Notes: generated by a model from the letters alone, not told the origin. 64,000 nucleotides of DNA from Callaeas wilsoni (GCA_013398955.1 VWPU01014023.1:1-64000); one strand, 5' to 3'; positions 48,137 through 63,400 are shown, numbered from the stretch's first letter. A program made the numbers and translations.

Positions 48137-51100
48137 AATCTTACAATGGATTTGGGATTTTTTTACTTTACACATTGTTCAGGTGAGTAAGATGTGTGTT
48201 CAGACATTAGCATTTTCTAAACTCAATTTGTGGAGCTGAAAATAACTAGATCGGTAGCACTTGTTCAAAATTTTATTAACTGATTTTACTAATATGCAGT
48301 AATTCTTTACACTAGCACTCAAGCCAAACTACACCCTTAAACTGACACAAATTAATTTGCATTTAAAAAATAGTCATACCTCCTACCAACCTCCCCAGCC
48401 ATTTAATCTTTCTGCCTTTATCACATCTTCGGATTCATACCAGCAAATGCTTGCAAGGGTTTTTTAAGGGTTTGTTTGGTTTTTTTTTTTAATGGATAAA
48501 TTTTCAATTGGATCAGTTCCTCTGCCAGTTAACTGCATACCTACACAAATGTTTGTTCTGAAATAAAGATAATGATGATACAGGAGTGTCTAATACCATT
48601 TCTTCCAGTAGCAATGCAGCCATAAACAATTTGTCATACTACAGCTCAAACTGGTTACTAATCAAACAGTCTAATCCAGCGCTGCATATTTAAGTCCCTC
48701 TGCTTTTAAACAGAGCAAGCTAATAAAATTATCATCTCTTTTCAGACACCATATTAAAGAGACTGTATGGCAGCAAAATATATTTTTTCCTAAGAAATAA
48801 GCACTTGAGTGCATTTGAATCTTGTTTTTGTGTTGCTGTGTTAAATCTAAAGCATTATTTTTTCCCAATTATATTGTGCAATGTTAAAGTCAACACAAAT
48901 AGTCAAGCCGTGCAACTCACACTTCACTCAGTGTAAACTGGAACTGAGCCAAACACTTCATTGTCAAGAAGTGAGAACTAAGTGGGTTGCTGACAACCAC
49001 GCAGAATATGAGAATTTGAGGCCTGTAGCTTTACCTTTAACTGATGTTTTTTCTCTCTGTTAAGGAAGGCTGCTTATAGAGCACTCAGCCTGTAGCAGGT
49101 GCAGTCTGCACCTCCACATTTGCAGGCTGGCCTGCCAACATTTTTCAGCACAAGCAGTGGGGAAAAAACTTCCGGAGCCTAGAATGCTGGTTTGATGTAT
49201 CCAATATGCTCTGCCACATGGCCATAAATGCTATTTGCATGTGTTGAGTCTCATAAATGAACTTGCATGCTTAACCCTGTAGACCCAAGCTACTTGAATC
49301 ATTCACATTTTGCTATTCCTTCACGCTTGCGTGAGTTTTTCATGCAAAGAAAGGGAGGGAACCCTTGATAAGCAAGTTATCCAGTCACCCTTTTCTGAGA
49401 GTCAGTACGATACAACTGGTCTCAAAAGCACAACCCTGAGAGTTCAGATCCAAGGTCCACCCTGCCCACTATGGAACCTCCTGTGCCAAGGAAAGGCAGT
49501 ACATAGCTGGGTTTTTGCCATCACTGCATTGCGTGACACTTGAGCAGTCAGTAGTGTAAGGGTTTCCTCGCTTCACTCCATAAAATGTTTTCTCGTTTTA
49601 CACGAAAATTGTTAAGATTGTGCAGACAATACAAACATTTTTCAGATTATGATGTTCTGTACACAAAACATACAAGTCAGAACAAACCCAGCCACACAAA
49701 CTGGTTACAGAAGAGTAGGAGAGGAGGAATCCAGTGTTTGTTGGTGAAGCAATTCGTGCAGGTGACAATTAAAAGCACTTTTTTTATTTTTAAAGACTTG
49801 CCTCAGCTTATCTACATAATCACTTGTGCTTAAGTTACCTAAAAATATTTTACGAGTCAGTAGACAACAGAGAGCTAAATGAAAAGATTACGTTCTGGTA
49901 GCACTTATCCGTACTAAGCTGTGAAAGAAGGCAAACACATAACCCACACACAGAGACAATGGCTGAACAACGTCCCTGTGTCACTCGAAAAACATGAAAC
50001 CTGGGTTCCCCCACAGTATAAACTAAGAACTTCTCTGTGAAAAAAAACCACAACAACTGGAAAAGCTGATTGCAGTCACAGCCTTCCATATTTCACAATA
50101 CTCTTCCTCTCCCTCTCTTGCAAAGTCTCCAGTTTCCTCTGGTTACGTTTTTCTTGGGCTGCCCCTGACCTGCACAGATGCAAGGGAAAACCATTTCACT
50201 TTATATGCAGCTCTCCATAAGGTTATGGAGTAGAAGAAACAAGTCTGTTATGTAGATAATTTTTTAAAAATCCACTGATTGACATCAACCTGGATAGAGC
50301 CATTTGGCGTAACAACGGCTACTCCCAGAAATCTTCAAGAGCCCTCCTGGGTCACTGGGACAACGTGTGACATTGGAGAGCAGGGAAACCTCTTATTGAT
50401 CACAGGGCACATGAAAAGCCCTTGTGATTTATGGCAGTTTGATTATCCTGAGAAATGTCATGGCCAAAGCAGCTGCCTCCTGGGTTTTGCTGGAGGGTCA
50501 GAGGCTGCGACAATGGGCAATCCAGATGATCGACATGAGGCAACTGCTGGATTTTACAAATATTTACACAAACAACCCATGTTATGTATGGCAGCACGCA
50601 GTCAAACCTTTCTATAGCCCAAAGCCCTGGAGTTCCTCTCTCTTCACATCAAATCCTGACCTTTAGCAACACCAACAGCTCAGTGTAGACCCCATTTAAG
50701 ACCACCACCATGCAGTGACCATACAGAACTGCAGCTCAACACCCTCCATAACTCACAAGTGAGGACTGGGAAACCTGGCCAACAGCTAATCTCAGCAGGA
50801 CATTTGTAACTGGAAACTTGAGGAAAAGATGAAATTGTGCCAGGTCTTTGATCATACAGTCTTCAGGACAAATTGTATCTTTATTAATATTATGCACCAC
50901 ACCCTGCACAACTCTCCCCAGTTCATCTTGGCATCTCTGAATCACTCTGCCATAAATTTTATATGAAGAGCAATAACAGAAGTCACATTAATACACCAAT
51001 ATCAGCTTGGCCATGTCAAAATAAATTGGCTAGCCTCTCAAAAAAGGAATTTTAACATTTTACTGACTTATACATCATTCTCACATTAAACAGAAAACAA

Positions 51101-54100
51101 GAGCATTTCAAAAAAGCTGATTTATGATAGCTATTGTTAAAAACTCAAAATATTTTAGATAAAATAACACAACTACACATATTGGTTTCAAATATGAAGA
51201 AGAGGCTGAGTGGGAATGTTATGGTTTTCTTAAGGTTTTTAACTATAATTTACAAAGAGTAATTTTAGGAATTGATGAAAGTGTGAGACAAATGACGCCA
51301 GTCAAAGCCCAGGCCTGACTGTGCAGCAGGCACATTGCCACTGACTGGCCAGGAGCAAGGAAAAAACATTAGGCACTGTGAGAAAAGAGCTATTCCCTTA
51401 CTCTAGCAAATGCTTAAAAAAGGCAAGCTCAAATTGAGGTGTAGAGGGCAGGCTCTGTTAATAGGACTAACAGCTTATACCAGCCATGAGATGGCATAAG
51501 GGACAAAAAACTGTAAATCACTATTCATGGATTACGCTGAGAGTGTCTTTTCTAACCCCATTCAAGCCTCCAAGACTTTCTTTTTTCTCCATTACCAAAA
51601 CTAGTTCTGTCTTAGCATATGGGACAATTTTCCCCCTCCTTGGTCCATTTACAAACAAATATTCATGACTGTGGTAACATGGGAAAAGTTAACGAACGCA
51701 GAATTTGATGGAGGTTATAGTTGCATCCCTAATGCTTACAAAATTATCATCTTTAGAGGACTTAAGTTAAACATATCTTATGCTACAATTTTTCATGTTT
51801 TCCTGGCTGCCTTGAAGCAATCCTGCCCCTCCCAGTGCATGTGTTTCAGTCCCCCACCTCTGAAAATGCCATTCCCTAACTGTGCTAAGCACATCTCTTC
51901 ATGAAGCTTGAGTCTACAGTGGTTACACAAAAGCATCAGGGTTAAAAATAATCTGGGGGAGGAGGGCAGGGGAAAGTGTGGTGCAGAGCAGGGCCAGAAG
52001 GGCCTGGCTGACCTACTCAAAAGTTCAAAAGGCAACTACTTTATTAGCTGCGTTCACAGCATGTTGCTTTAATTATCCTTCCCAGGGAAATCCCTAGGAT
52101 TTACAGTAGTGAGAAACACTTTTTCTGTGTATAGTCACATGGTTAATATTGTCTTCAGCTTGCTTGAAAATAATTAAATCCCCCCCAACAAAGTACCCAA
52201 CTAGCAAATGTAAAAAGTTTCATTTGCATTCAAAGTTTAACCTATATAAATACGTACATCAATCTCAATTGACTTGGCCTGAATTTGACCTCCTTCTTGT
52301 CTCTGCCACCTTTTGCTCATGGTATTAGAAAACTAAATTGAATTTAGTGAGCCAAAGGTCTTCTACAACCTTCAGAAATTGAAAACTATTCCCCTGAATT
52401 TCAAGCAAGGCCAGCTGATAGCAGAGGGTCACTTTGGACTTAACCACAGCACTGAACAGAGAAGCAGCTGTGCCCAGGGCAGCAGCCAGCACATCTCCGA
52501 ACAAGTGCTGAAGATTTACTAACAAAAGCTTTGGTAAGACACACAGTGAGGGGTAGGGTGAGTCAGCATCAAGCCCAGTAGTAAGAGCAGTGTTTTAAAA
52601 GTCAAAAGCAGAATATATAAATATTTCATAATTAGGTTACTACTATTTTCCAGTGCAAGCAAGCAATTATCTACTGTTATCCCATAATCCTCCTCCTCCA
52701 TCGTTACTTGTAAGCCCTGGGAAGTTGGATAAAATAAAAGACACTCCACAACAAACTACTCTGATATTACAGAGCATGGATGCATCCTGGCATGCTACAC
52801 AAAATCATGGGGACTTGCATACATCTGTGATTGTTCCTGGAATGGAAAACCAGCTGACATTGAGCGCTTGTCCTAGAGATTTAAACCATCCTCTCTTTTG
52901 ATCTCAGCTGCACGTAGCATGAATATTTCATGTCTAAAGAGGAGATGGTCCAATGTACTGGGAACAGAAGTTCCCAGCAAGGTGGTACAAGCAGCCATCC
53001 ACCCCAGGCTGCTTCAGAAGACACTTACTTTATGCTACAGCATTGTCATGCAAGTGAAGAAAAGCTTCCTGGTTTCTCCTCTAACCTGGGACTTCAATGA
53101 GCTGCAGCACCATAAAAATGAAACTCCAGTTGCAAAGACCTTGATTATAATTTTGAAGGCACGTGCAGCCTTTTATCAGACTCTCCCTCAAATCCTTCCC
53201 CAAACAATTCTTTAAATTTTGACTTCTACTGGGCTTTTTTTGTTTGTAATTTCGAGAATATTCTGAAGCCAACAAATACATTAGATGGATCTGTCTCCTT
53301 TATTTAGATAAAACTAAATACATAAGAGTTGTTTGATTTGAATTTCCAAAGCTCATTTGTAAACCTGGCCTGAAAATGCTATTTGCTTATTTGCAATTAA
53401 ATGTGTGTATGTTTATATTGAGTGGAAGTATCTGACATGTTACCCATGGGCTGAAGTTCAGAGCCTCAGATGTAGTGGCAGATTCTTCTCTCAGCTGTAA
53501 CATTCAGAATTAAAAGCAACAAATTCAAAAATCAATTAGCAATTTCTAGAAAAATTACACTGTGTTCTGAGCTTTGGCGATGCTTTTTTCCCCTGAATAT
53601 TTGAATAACTCATGGAAATCATCCTAGGCACACAGCATTCCAGCTTATACCATAAGAAAATTATTGATGATACAGAAAAATGTCTGAGGCTATAGAGATT
53701 ACATCTGCTTGATGAATAAAGGTAAGTAACATCTTTTCTAGGTTTTTCAGGGTTTTTTTTTTCACTTTTGTGTTGTGTGCTTTGTGGGGTTTTTATAAAC
53801 ATCTATAAAAGCCTAATACTGTTCGAAGAATTGAAGATCTCTATATTAATGCAAGAACATACCCAAAAAATACCACAAAACTTGATTAATAAAGTGCTGA
53901 ATAATAGGTGATTAGATGCTTGCCAAGGGCTGCTTCATGAGAGCTCTCACAGACGTGCTGGAATGCTGTGGAGGACAACACTGACCCAGGGCAGCCAGAG
54001 CTCTGCCTTAACCACACTGGGGATGAGGAGGAACCACATCTTTTTTTTGGAACTCATTTCTTAATCCAAAGAGGAAAAAAGCAATCTGCAGGACTAATCT

Positions 54101-56601
54101 GGTCTCAGGAGTTTGATCTCAAAGGTTTCTGGAAGAGTAGGAGTAGGTGCTGCTTTTAGAGTTGGGCAGCACTTAATTTTTTTCCTGTAAAATGCGTTGC
54201 TCTAACTTGCTAATTTATTGCATCATTTTGGGCAGGGAGATAGCTGGATTTCTATTTTTATTTTAATTACTGAGTGAAGTTTCCAGTGTGCATTGAAACA
54301 AGCATGTAAGATGCCATTTGTGGGTTGCTGTGGGTTTATAATTTTGTCCTTTTTAATTCTCTGGCAAATTGCTAAGGAATTTTGATTTTGGCCTGCCTCA
54401 TCAGTACATGTCCTCTCTCTGTAATAAATTATCAAAACTAATCAAAGTTTGTACTGCAAAGCAGTCAGCATGATGCGATGAAAGCATGCAAAGTTTTGTG
54501 TTATATGAACAGACTTTTTCTTGAGACTTCTGGCTTCAAACTCAGAAAAGTGGAATTCACAACGAGAAGCACTCCTACCTGGCACACAACCCCCCGTCCC
54601 TCAAGAGTGCAATTATACAATTATGCTGGATGAAACTTGAAGAAAGGTTTTCATTATGTCTATCCTGTGTTCATTCTCATGTCATATTCAATGTGTTGTT
54701 TGTAACTGTGTGATACTGGACTGCAAGACCAGAGGTTTCTAGAAGACTGAAATAGATGGTTTATTTTTTTGAAGTTATTTTTAACTGTCACATTCATGAG
54801 GCACTGGATATGAAGCCTTTAAGAATTATATATCTGATATATAAATAGCAAAACATGAGAAATAAGCAAACAAACAAATCCATTCCTTCCTGGCCGCTCC
54901 TGGCATGGTGCAGCAGGTCATGGGCATGCCTGGCTGTCCAAAAGGAAATCAGCAGCCATCCTGAGCTAACAGCACATTCCAACTTTTCATTCTCTATTAA
55001 AAACTATCACCCACAACAGTAAGTTCTCCAAGTTGGCTGTTTCATCCTTGTATCCACAAAAAGTAATTACTAAGTGCTGCCTTGTGTAATTGTGACAGCA
55101 CTTGCACGAGTTCAGAAACACAATTAATGCCTTGAGGTTACTTGTCTATATAAGACGGTAATATTTTATACACCTAAAAGGTTTTTGCCCTTCTTCTAGA
55201 AAAGTATGTTTTAATCTTTAAAACAGAGAATTTAAATTGACTCTTGATTCTGCAAACTTGTGATTGAGCTCAATTAATTCTCTACACTTAGCCTGGACTT
55301 TTTTTAGTCAGTGCCCTATAATCAGATGGACTGAGCAACTTGTACTTTAGGTACTGAGGATGCTGCTCAGCATCAAAATCCTACATCTTTAACCAGATAT
55401 CAACTTCCGTAAAGCACAAGCAAATTATGTTTTTACCTTTGTACCAAGTTTGTCTTAAAGTAACCGATAGGTTCAAAAGTTAAGTGGCAGGAATGAATAC
55501 ATGCACAGCGGGATCAGGTAAGATCTCATTTTCATAGAGCAGCAGGTGAACAAGCAGTACCTGGACCTCTCTCTGACCTGCAGCATAAGCCCAGACACAG
55601 GTTCGGTCATTTAAAATAACCTCCCATGATCATTAAGATGAACCTGTGAACAAGCATAATTTTGCAAACATGGACAATCAAAGGGGAACATGGATAACCC
55701 TGTAGAAGAGCTAATTATTTTCTTTCTTCTTAATAAGCAGTGTTTGTGCCTGTGGTGGGAGTACTTTCTGAAACATGAACAAAGCAATAGGTATGTTTGG
55801 AAATTTAAATTTGTAGGATAAATTTAAAAACAGCGTGAATTCTCAAAGCATACTAAAAGCTAGCTAGTGTTAAAACTGTAATCTATAAATAGCATAAGTT
55901 CATAGTTCTGAGAGGAGACCAACATTCAAAATTCCCCAACTGACAGTGAGCAATGACCCGAGTTAGCTCTACCTGAGCAATAAAAGCACTCAACAAAAAT
56001 GAGAAATGTACTAGTAGGGGCAGAATAGGTTGAAATTATTTTTTGTGCCCTCTTCTTCCACTTCTAGTTGCATCATTATCACTAATAGAGAGATGTATCA
56101 ATTCAAATAATGATACTCAAGTGATCTCATGTAAAAAAAATAAAAATGAAACCCACATTTTCATTGTTATTCTTGCATCTCATCTGACCTCCTCAGTACA
56201 ACCATGAAAAAGACAAGGGAGAAATAAAGGAGGAAAAACAAAAGATCAAACCAAAAATCTGAACAAATTGCTGCATAGGCTCAGAGTATCAGTTAAGAAA
56301 TATAGCTGCTCTGAAACATTTAAAGAGAATACAAAAGGGCCTCTACAATAGTATAACCTTTGCCTCTGTCTGCCAGCATCACAGTTTACACGGTTTCCAT
56401 GGAAACCCTCTGCAAACATATGAATGTGCTTGTTGCATTAGATGTCGAACAGAAAATCCTTTGTGGCAACTCTGGAGGGCCATGGCCAGTGCCAACCTCC
56501 CAGCAGAATAATGCCCTTCACTATGCCTTGCCCAGCAGGCTCATGACACACTCGCTCACACGGCACAGCTGCTGCCACTGCTTGTTTTTCCCCAACTGAT
56601 C

Positions 56602-56621
56602 AAAAAAAAAAAAAAAAAAAA
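56602..56621. repeat. A20 homopolymer
   Basis: Twenty consecutive A residues follow TGATC. A retroposon tail is possible but I see no recognisable body upstream. Confidence 0.85.
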
Positions 56622-57342
56622 GTGCACATAATAACTATTAAATATTTCCTCCTTCATGGAGAGCCCATTTTGCCTTCATCAAAGTCTTTGGTTCTGGACT
56701 TTCAGATGCAATGCAGGAACTGTTCAGTGAGGACTGACTGGGAGGCTTCCAGCAGGCTTCTGCTCAGGGCATCAGGAATACATTTGCATGTTGAGTAGAT
56801 AACTGCCCAGGAAGGGGATGCCACAATTCTTCATTATTATGTGCTTTGAGAAAAACGCATTAAAAAATACACATAAAATCTCAGCATGCAATAGGTACAC
56901 CAGTCCAGAAGATAAAACTAGTTTCATCACCTTGTTATTTCTCATCATGGAAAGACCAACTGACCTACAAATAATTCACTGGCTGGGCTCCTCCTCCAGC
57001 CCTGGAGGAAGGAAAATTCTACCCAAGACAGTGCCATGTCATCAGGACGGGTGGTTTCTTTTTTCTGTTGTTAGGGGTATGTGTGCAAGTGAAAACTTAG
57101 GAACTAAACATCTGGTTTCTGCTTTACAAAAGAGGAGTATTGCTACTGGCAAACATCTGAATCTTGTGTCCCTCCTGGATTTTCTCAAAATTTATGTCCA
57201 CTCTGCAGCTCTACATATTTTACCAGCACTGAAATATGAGCACTTCTAATAAAGTGCATCTTTAAGACCAGCAGCACACATACCTTGTTGGTAGATTAAA
57301 ACATTGCCCTACATCCTTATTCCTCTGAAAAGACAAATTCTT

Positions 57343-57580
57343 GGTACAGCAAGTTAGACATGAGAAAAAACTTCTTCAGCCAGAAGGTGGTTGGGCACTG
57401 GAACAGGCTCCCCAGGGCACTGGTCACAGCACTCAGCCTGATGGAGCTCAAGAACTGCTTGGGCAATGCTCTTGGGTACATGATGTGATTCTGGTGGATG
57501 TTTCTTTGCAGGGCTAAGAGTTGGACTTGATTTTTGTGTGCCCCTTCCAACTCAGTCTACGCTGTGATTCTGGGACTCTG
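57343..57580 (+). mobile_element. CR1 LINE fragment (3' end, plus strand)
   Basis: GAGAAAAAACTTCTTCAGCC, then GGGCACTGGAACAGGCTCCC and GAGTTGGACTTGATTTTTGT lead to CTTCCAACTCAGTCTACGCT and terminal GATTCTGGGACTCTG. The order and spacing match the last ~240 bp of avian CR1, including degenerate terminal repeats. It is the most complete copy in the window and is strongly 5'-truncated, as usual for CR1. Confidence 0.88.
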
Positions 57581-58129
57581 CTTTCTGAGATATCAATGGC
57601 ATCATCTACCTAATTGCTTACAGATGTGCACAGTCTCGGGGAGATGACCCTCGGGGAGGATGACACCTCCAAAGGCCACATTTAAGATCCAGGTCTCTGG
57701 ACCCTGCATGGGGTGTGAAAGCCTGCCTGTGCCATTCCATGTAGAACTGGGGAGGCTAGCACCTTTCTGCTTGTGACCCGACACTTCACCTGCCACTCAG
57801 CCATTTCCAGCCACTTCTACTGTCAGTGACAAAAATCAGCAATGTAACACTTTCGTCTTAAAAGCTGAAGAATGAAGGAAAACAGATTTTGTACGAGAAA
57901 GAAAAAACAAACCGAACAGTTTTAACTTTGCCAGCTCTCTGTTTCTGTGTTTCCTTCTTCCCCTTTCCCAGAGACAGCCCTGAGGGGAAGCCCTCCCTGC
58001 TCTCTGGTGGCCACCCTCACCTCACACGCACCACCAGCCCAGGCCCCCGCCCCAGCTGCCAAATTCACTCTGAGGGCAGCCAACCTCTCCTTTTAGCCTC
58101 GCCTGCACAACACAGTAACACGGGGGTCA

Positions 58130-58300
58130 CTCAGAGCCCGCGCTGTTCCAATGCTCTCATAACCCATTGTTCCCCTGCGGTTGCCTCAGCGAGATAAAAC
58201 GAAAGGCCGCGTTTTCCGAGGGTAAGCGAATTCCCACCGCCGGCCAAGGGCCCGGCCTCACGTCGGGGCCAGCCCATCCTGCAGCTCGGCGGGGAGATGG
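58130..58300. promoter_or_regulatory. Second CpG-dense patch: candidate promoter
   Basis: By hand count about 16 CpGs lie in roughly 165 bp, with a CCAAT sequence at about 58,148 on the plus strand. There is a plausible plus-strand donor (GAGG|GTAAGCG) and a weaker minus-strand donor (GAC|GTGAGG). It may be an upstream ADD3 first exon, a divergent noncoding transcript start or a methylation-free enhancer; sequence alone does not decide. Confidence 0.35.
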
Positions 58301-60130
58301 TGGGTTTGTTTTTGTTCCTGGGGGTTTGCAGGAACATCTGCTCAGTGAAGGGATGCTGTGGGTCTCACAGTCACCTTCCCCACGGGGCTCTGCAAAGCCA
58401 TGTTTGCTCGCTCCGCATGCAGCTTGTCCCCGTAAGGATACTGCATTGACAATCCCACGGCTAAAATCTGGTTCCTACCTGCTGGATGTTTATAATCTGC
58501 TCCCTGCCTGAAGCTGCAGAAGGATTGAAAATCCAATGGTTGCTACTCTAAGTTTCCCAGGAGAGGGGAGCCACAGCGTGGGCTCAGGGCAGAGAGCCCC
58601 AACAGCGGGGCTGAAGCACCCTCAGCACCACCTCCACCAGACTCCAGGTGACAATGTGTAAATACTGCGATGGGAGAAGGGACACAACAGGCAGAAATTA
58701 ATCCAACAATACAGGAAATTATAAGATTGAAAAGTCAGGCGTTTTATATTTTCACCACATCCTCTCGTCCAATAATGAAGTTCACTGAACATCATTAACA
58801 TTCCGCTAATGAGACCTCCAACTGGCCAGAACGGCAATAACGAACGTGAGCTCTGTTTCCACCAAATCTACCAGAAAGATTTTTAAGGGTCTGCTTTCCC
58901 ACTGACACGAACACAACTCCCATTAGCCTTAATAAAGGAACAGTGCATTCAGCGGGAGAGAAATTTCCCAAGGTTGCATAACTGAACTGTAGCATGCTCA
59001 AGACACAGTATAGACTGCTAAGAGAAGTTAGCAGTCCCAAAACTACAGGGACAGGCCAAATTCTTCCATTACTTTCCCATTAACTTTTGTCATAGTTCAG
59101 ATTTCCTTGCTTTAGGCCAGTGAGAATACTCAAAGCTTTTTTTATGACAGAAAAATGGAAAAGTAAATTTTTTAATGGAAAAGCAAATCAGACAGTGGGA
59201 TGTTTAGATTCTATTTTTAGGCTGAAAAAAATATTACTTCAGATATGCATTTTCTTTATCTTAACACATTGTTCCTACATACTATTCTTGACTTCACAGT
59301 ATATAAATTCTTACTTTTGTAACAATGCAAATTTGTTGACAGGATGACAGGTTAAAGTTTATCTTTCAGGCTGCTTCCCTTGCCCCAGTCACAAAAATCT
59401 AGTTATGTCAATTTATGTCCCTTTCAGTGCTCAGTGAGGCGAGGAAATGGAGTGGAGTGCCAGAATGTGGAAACAATGCAAAAAACCTAATGCCAGAACT
59501 GAGTATCTGCCTCCTAGGCTAAGCTCTGCACACCCTCACAAAGCTTTGGGATTAATACTGCATATCTCAAAACTGTGTTTAAGAAAAATCTTCATTCCAG
59601 ATGTTGAAAGCATGATTAATCTACTGAAAGTTAGAAGCTTTTTCTTCATCTCTTCTCCTCAGTTCATGTATTTTAAAATACTTGAGTACTTAGCTCTTTC
59701 CCCCCGCCACCTTTTTTTTTTTGACCGGTGTGCACATATGGTTCTGCATACTAGGAAATATTGAATTTAATAGACAATTTAAAACTAGTTGGTCATGCCT
59801 TTACCATAAGAATCTCTCTGATGTAATCAAAGAAATTCAACGCAATTGCAGTATATATTAATGAAAGCTGCCTCACACACTCTGCTATAGCTTTAAATGA
59901 GAACAGACCTATTATCTATCACACTGCAATGACTAATATGAGAGAATATCTAGTCTGCTACTACTCACACACACGATAACCCATTAGCACACATACTCAC
60001 AGAAGTTGAACTACTTTGATACAGTAAAGGGAGATGAGGAACTGCAGTGCAACAATTGCTGTAACTGTGTGACCAGTGATGAGCTGTTTTAGAGCAATGT
60101 GTTAAAACATATCAAGATTACCTACCTATA

Positions 60131-60440
60131 AAAAAACCCCAAACCAACAACAGTTAAAAAAACAACCCAAAACCAAACTCAACCACAAACCAAAACATAT
60201 TTGATTCATTTTATTTCACAGACTTAAAAGTAAAACCTCAAAGGTACAGGGAACCACGGTACTGCAGCACGGCAGAATCAGCCCTGTGCCCCACGTGGCT
60301 GTGCTCCCTTTAGCTGCTAACAAACACTCAAAACTCTGAGCCCAGTCCTACTGAGTCTGGCGTTCTCCTTGGCTTAAGCAGAAGCAAAATCAAATCTCAT
60401 TTCCTAAAAAAAAAAAAACAAAAAAAAACCAAAACAAACC
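60131..60440. repeat. A-rich / AACC-type low-complexity stretches
   Basis: Two A-rich segments (about 60,131-60,200 and 60,406-60,440) are built from A runs interrupted by C and CC. They flank about 200 bp of ordinary sequence. They may be decayed retroposon tails; no source element is recognised. Confidence 0.5.
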
Positions 60441-63400
60441 AACAAACTCCAACCCATCCCGTAATATGCAGAAGGACCAATGCTAACAGACTGATTTATG
60501 GACACATGATACTAACTACACTGGGAAACTCAGATGGGAGAAAAATACAGTCATGTCACAACACCAAAGATAAAAATCATGCCGGTCTCAAATAGAAGAT
60601 ACTCAAATTACAAGACAACTTTCTGCAGCGTCCATCCCCAACCGTTCTGTCAAACACACAATTACAATAGCACAAAGCATCTTTATGACAGGAATAAAAA
60701 GCTCTTTAAATGCTCCTTTTATTTTTTATTGAATGAACCCACTCTGACACAAAGTTCACTCAACGATGTCTCGAGCTTTCGTACTGCCAAATCCTGTATT
60801 TCATTAGTCAACTATGGCTTGTCAGCCACATACAGAACAATCTGCAGTATTTATTAACTGCATACAATTTCTTCATGTAGCAGGTCAGGCGGTTGTTTAA
60901 GACACTGAACTTATTACTATATTGATAAATGTAGTTGTCAGGAAGACAAGAATCTTTTCAGTTTTACACCACAGCTGACCAAACATTTCCCTGATCCGAG
61001 TCACTGGCAAAACCCAAAGGGAGTTAAAAACCAAAGCCACAGACTCCTCCCAGTCACACTGTTAGTTTCAGCATTTTCTGTAGCTGACTCTTCTCACAGA
61101 TCAGTAATCTTTACTAATAGCGTTCCTCCCTCCAAGGAAGCACACTGCACCACACCTCCCAATTGTTTTAGAAGTACATATATACAAAGACCACAGTTGC
61201 AAAAGATATCATCAGACGTGGCGAGTCCAGAGAAACCTTGTCCTAAATATTTTTCAAGTTTATTCATGAGAAAAGGGTGGAGAAAGAAACCGCAGCTAAA
61301 AGATTCACAAACATGAACTCATTTACAGCTTTGCAAAGCAAATCATGTCACTAACCTGTCATGTAACCCACAGGAAAATGCAGTGCAGACAGTCTGCATC
61401 AAGATACTCACTGCTGGATGAATTTAAATTGCCCAGCTACTATATGAGTTCCTTAAAACTGGCTGGCTTTTTTTGCCACTCTTAATCTCTCAGTCAGACA
61501 GGCACTAGATTAAAGTGAAGGCAGAGCAGAGAACAACCAGTTTCTAAACTTTAACAACTTCTTACACGCCGCGGCAATTAAGAGCACTGTTCTCATACAC
61601 TCTTTATTGCCTTGAAAGGATCACCACTTGGTTACTGGCCATAAAAACAACTGCAGCTCTGTAATTTCTTAAATATTTACTAACAAGATACACCAGAGTG
61701 CAAACCCCAGAACTCTATTACTGATACTCAAACCTTTCTATCCAAACACAAACTGACATAAAGACCTTCTGGCAAAACCACTCCAGAATGCTTTTACTCT
61801 TTGGTTTTGAAGTAGAGATCTGCCTTTTTTCCCCCCCCCTATAACACCACCCACTCTTCCAAATAAATAAGTAATCCAGTGTTGCACAGGAATTTTAATT
61901 GTTTCCATAACTTCTGCTACCTGCCAAAAAAGTACTTAGTATGACGGATATGGAATGGGGTGCCTATGATACATGTACATTTATAATAAGATATGAACAT
62001 ATATATGCATATGTATAACACACAACTTATGTAATAGTTAACTTCTGTACAGCTATAAAAGCCAGCAGCCTTTCAAGGAGGCAACTTTCGTTCTTTGAAG
62101 CAACAGCCATGATTTGAGTTGCTGACTCTCTGGCTCAGATTTACAATCGAATTACTACAGCTGAACTTCCTGCATACCATGTGAGCCTGACTTGGGTTGG
62201 TGTCCCCTTGCGTGTTGTTAGCTACGACAGATACAAGGTCACAGCGGAAATCCCTTGCATGGAAGGCTGAGAAACCGGGATGTAAGGATGCACTCCTTTG
62301 TATTTGCTGGAAGTACAATGCCACAGCTCTCTGCGGCAGTCTCTGCAAGAGTTTGGCTGACATGAGTGCTGTGACTGAAAATTTGGCTCCTTTCAAGAGT
62401 TGTGCAATTTTTACTTATTTATTTATTAAGATTTTGGTCTGTCAACCCTTCCTCACTCTGCACAGTATTTACCACAAATAATGGCCCTGGTTTCAGTGGG
62501 ACCTTTGAAATATTCATCTTACGGTACAAGGAGTTACACAACCCAAGCTGGTGGGGAAATTTTCAGCATATTTGTACAACTTCATTTATTTAGTTATTAA
62601 GACCAGGTCTTAAAACAACAAAACCTTTTTCGAGCATTTGTTTAAACAATCCATTCTAGGTATGAGACTATTCATAAATATACGGTGTGCAAATACTGTG
62701 TATTAGTAAAATACCTACAAGACTTGTAATTATTTTGGCAAAAGAGCTTAGAGATCTTCCCTTGAGTAAACTGCATGGCAGCATAAGCCTACTAGTAAGG
62801 GAGGTGTAACAATTCCATAAAACAAAAGTGCATTTAAAACAGTTTAATGAACAAGGGGAAAAATATCTGTTGCAGTTTCATACTGGAAGCTCACAAAATA
62901 TTATCTTCAACAATAGGCACCACACATTTTTCCACTGATTTTACAACTAAGCCCAGCATGATGCAGCTTCTGACAGCATTAGGGCTTAGAATCTACTTTT
63001 GACAGCATTTTTTGATTTGTGATGGGTGGTTTGTTTTTGGATTGTTATGGGCTGGGTGAAGCCTCGAGGCAGACACGCAGCCCTGTTGATAACATATGTA
63101 TTTTCCAACCCCGTGATAAATGTCCCATAACTGCTGGCCTGGAACATGACTTTCAGCAACTTGACTGTTTCACATTTGGCTAAAGCAGCATCAGTTCATT
63201 TTACCTAATAGTTCCAACAGTATACATGGAAGACAACCATTTTCATAACAGATTGCTTTCAACGCTCAACTTCAGACTCCCGTTTTCAGAAAACAATGAT
63301 TATTGCTTTCAGAAATCCAACTCTCCTCAAACAGATTTTTTCCTCAAGCTGGAAATCCAAAGTCAGAAATTACTTTTGGAAGATGTACCTGGAATTTCAT

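Noticed and set aside
56602..56621. Processed pseudogene suggested by the A20 tract (also A/T runs at 22569 and 48109)
   Set aside because: No coding-like body or flanking target-site duplication was recognised next to any of these tracts.
61985..62015. AT-rich palindrome-like tract as a possible regulatory or origin element
   Set aside because: Alternating AT sequence readily forms imperfect dyads; nothing distinguishes it from background.
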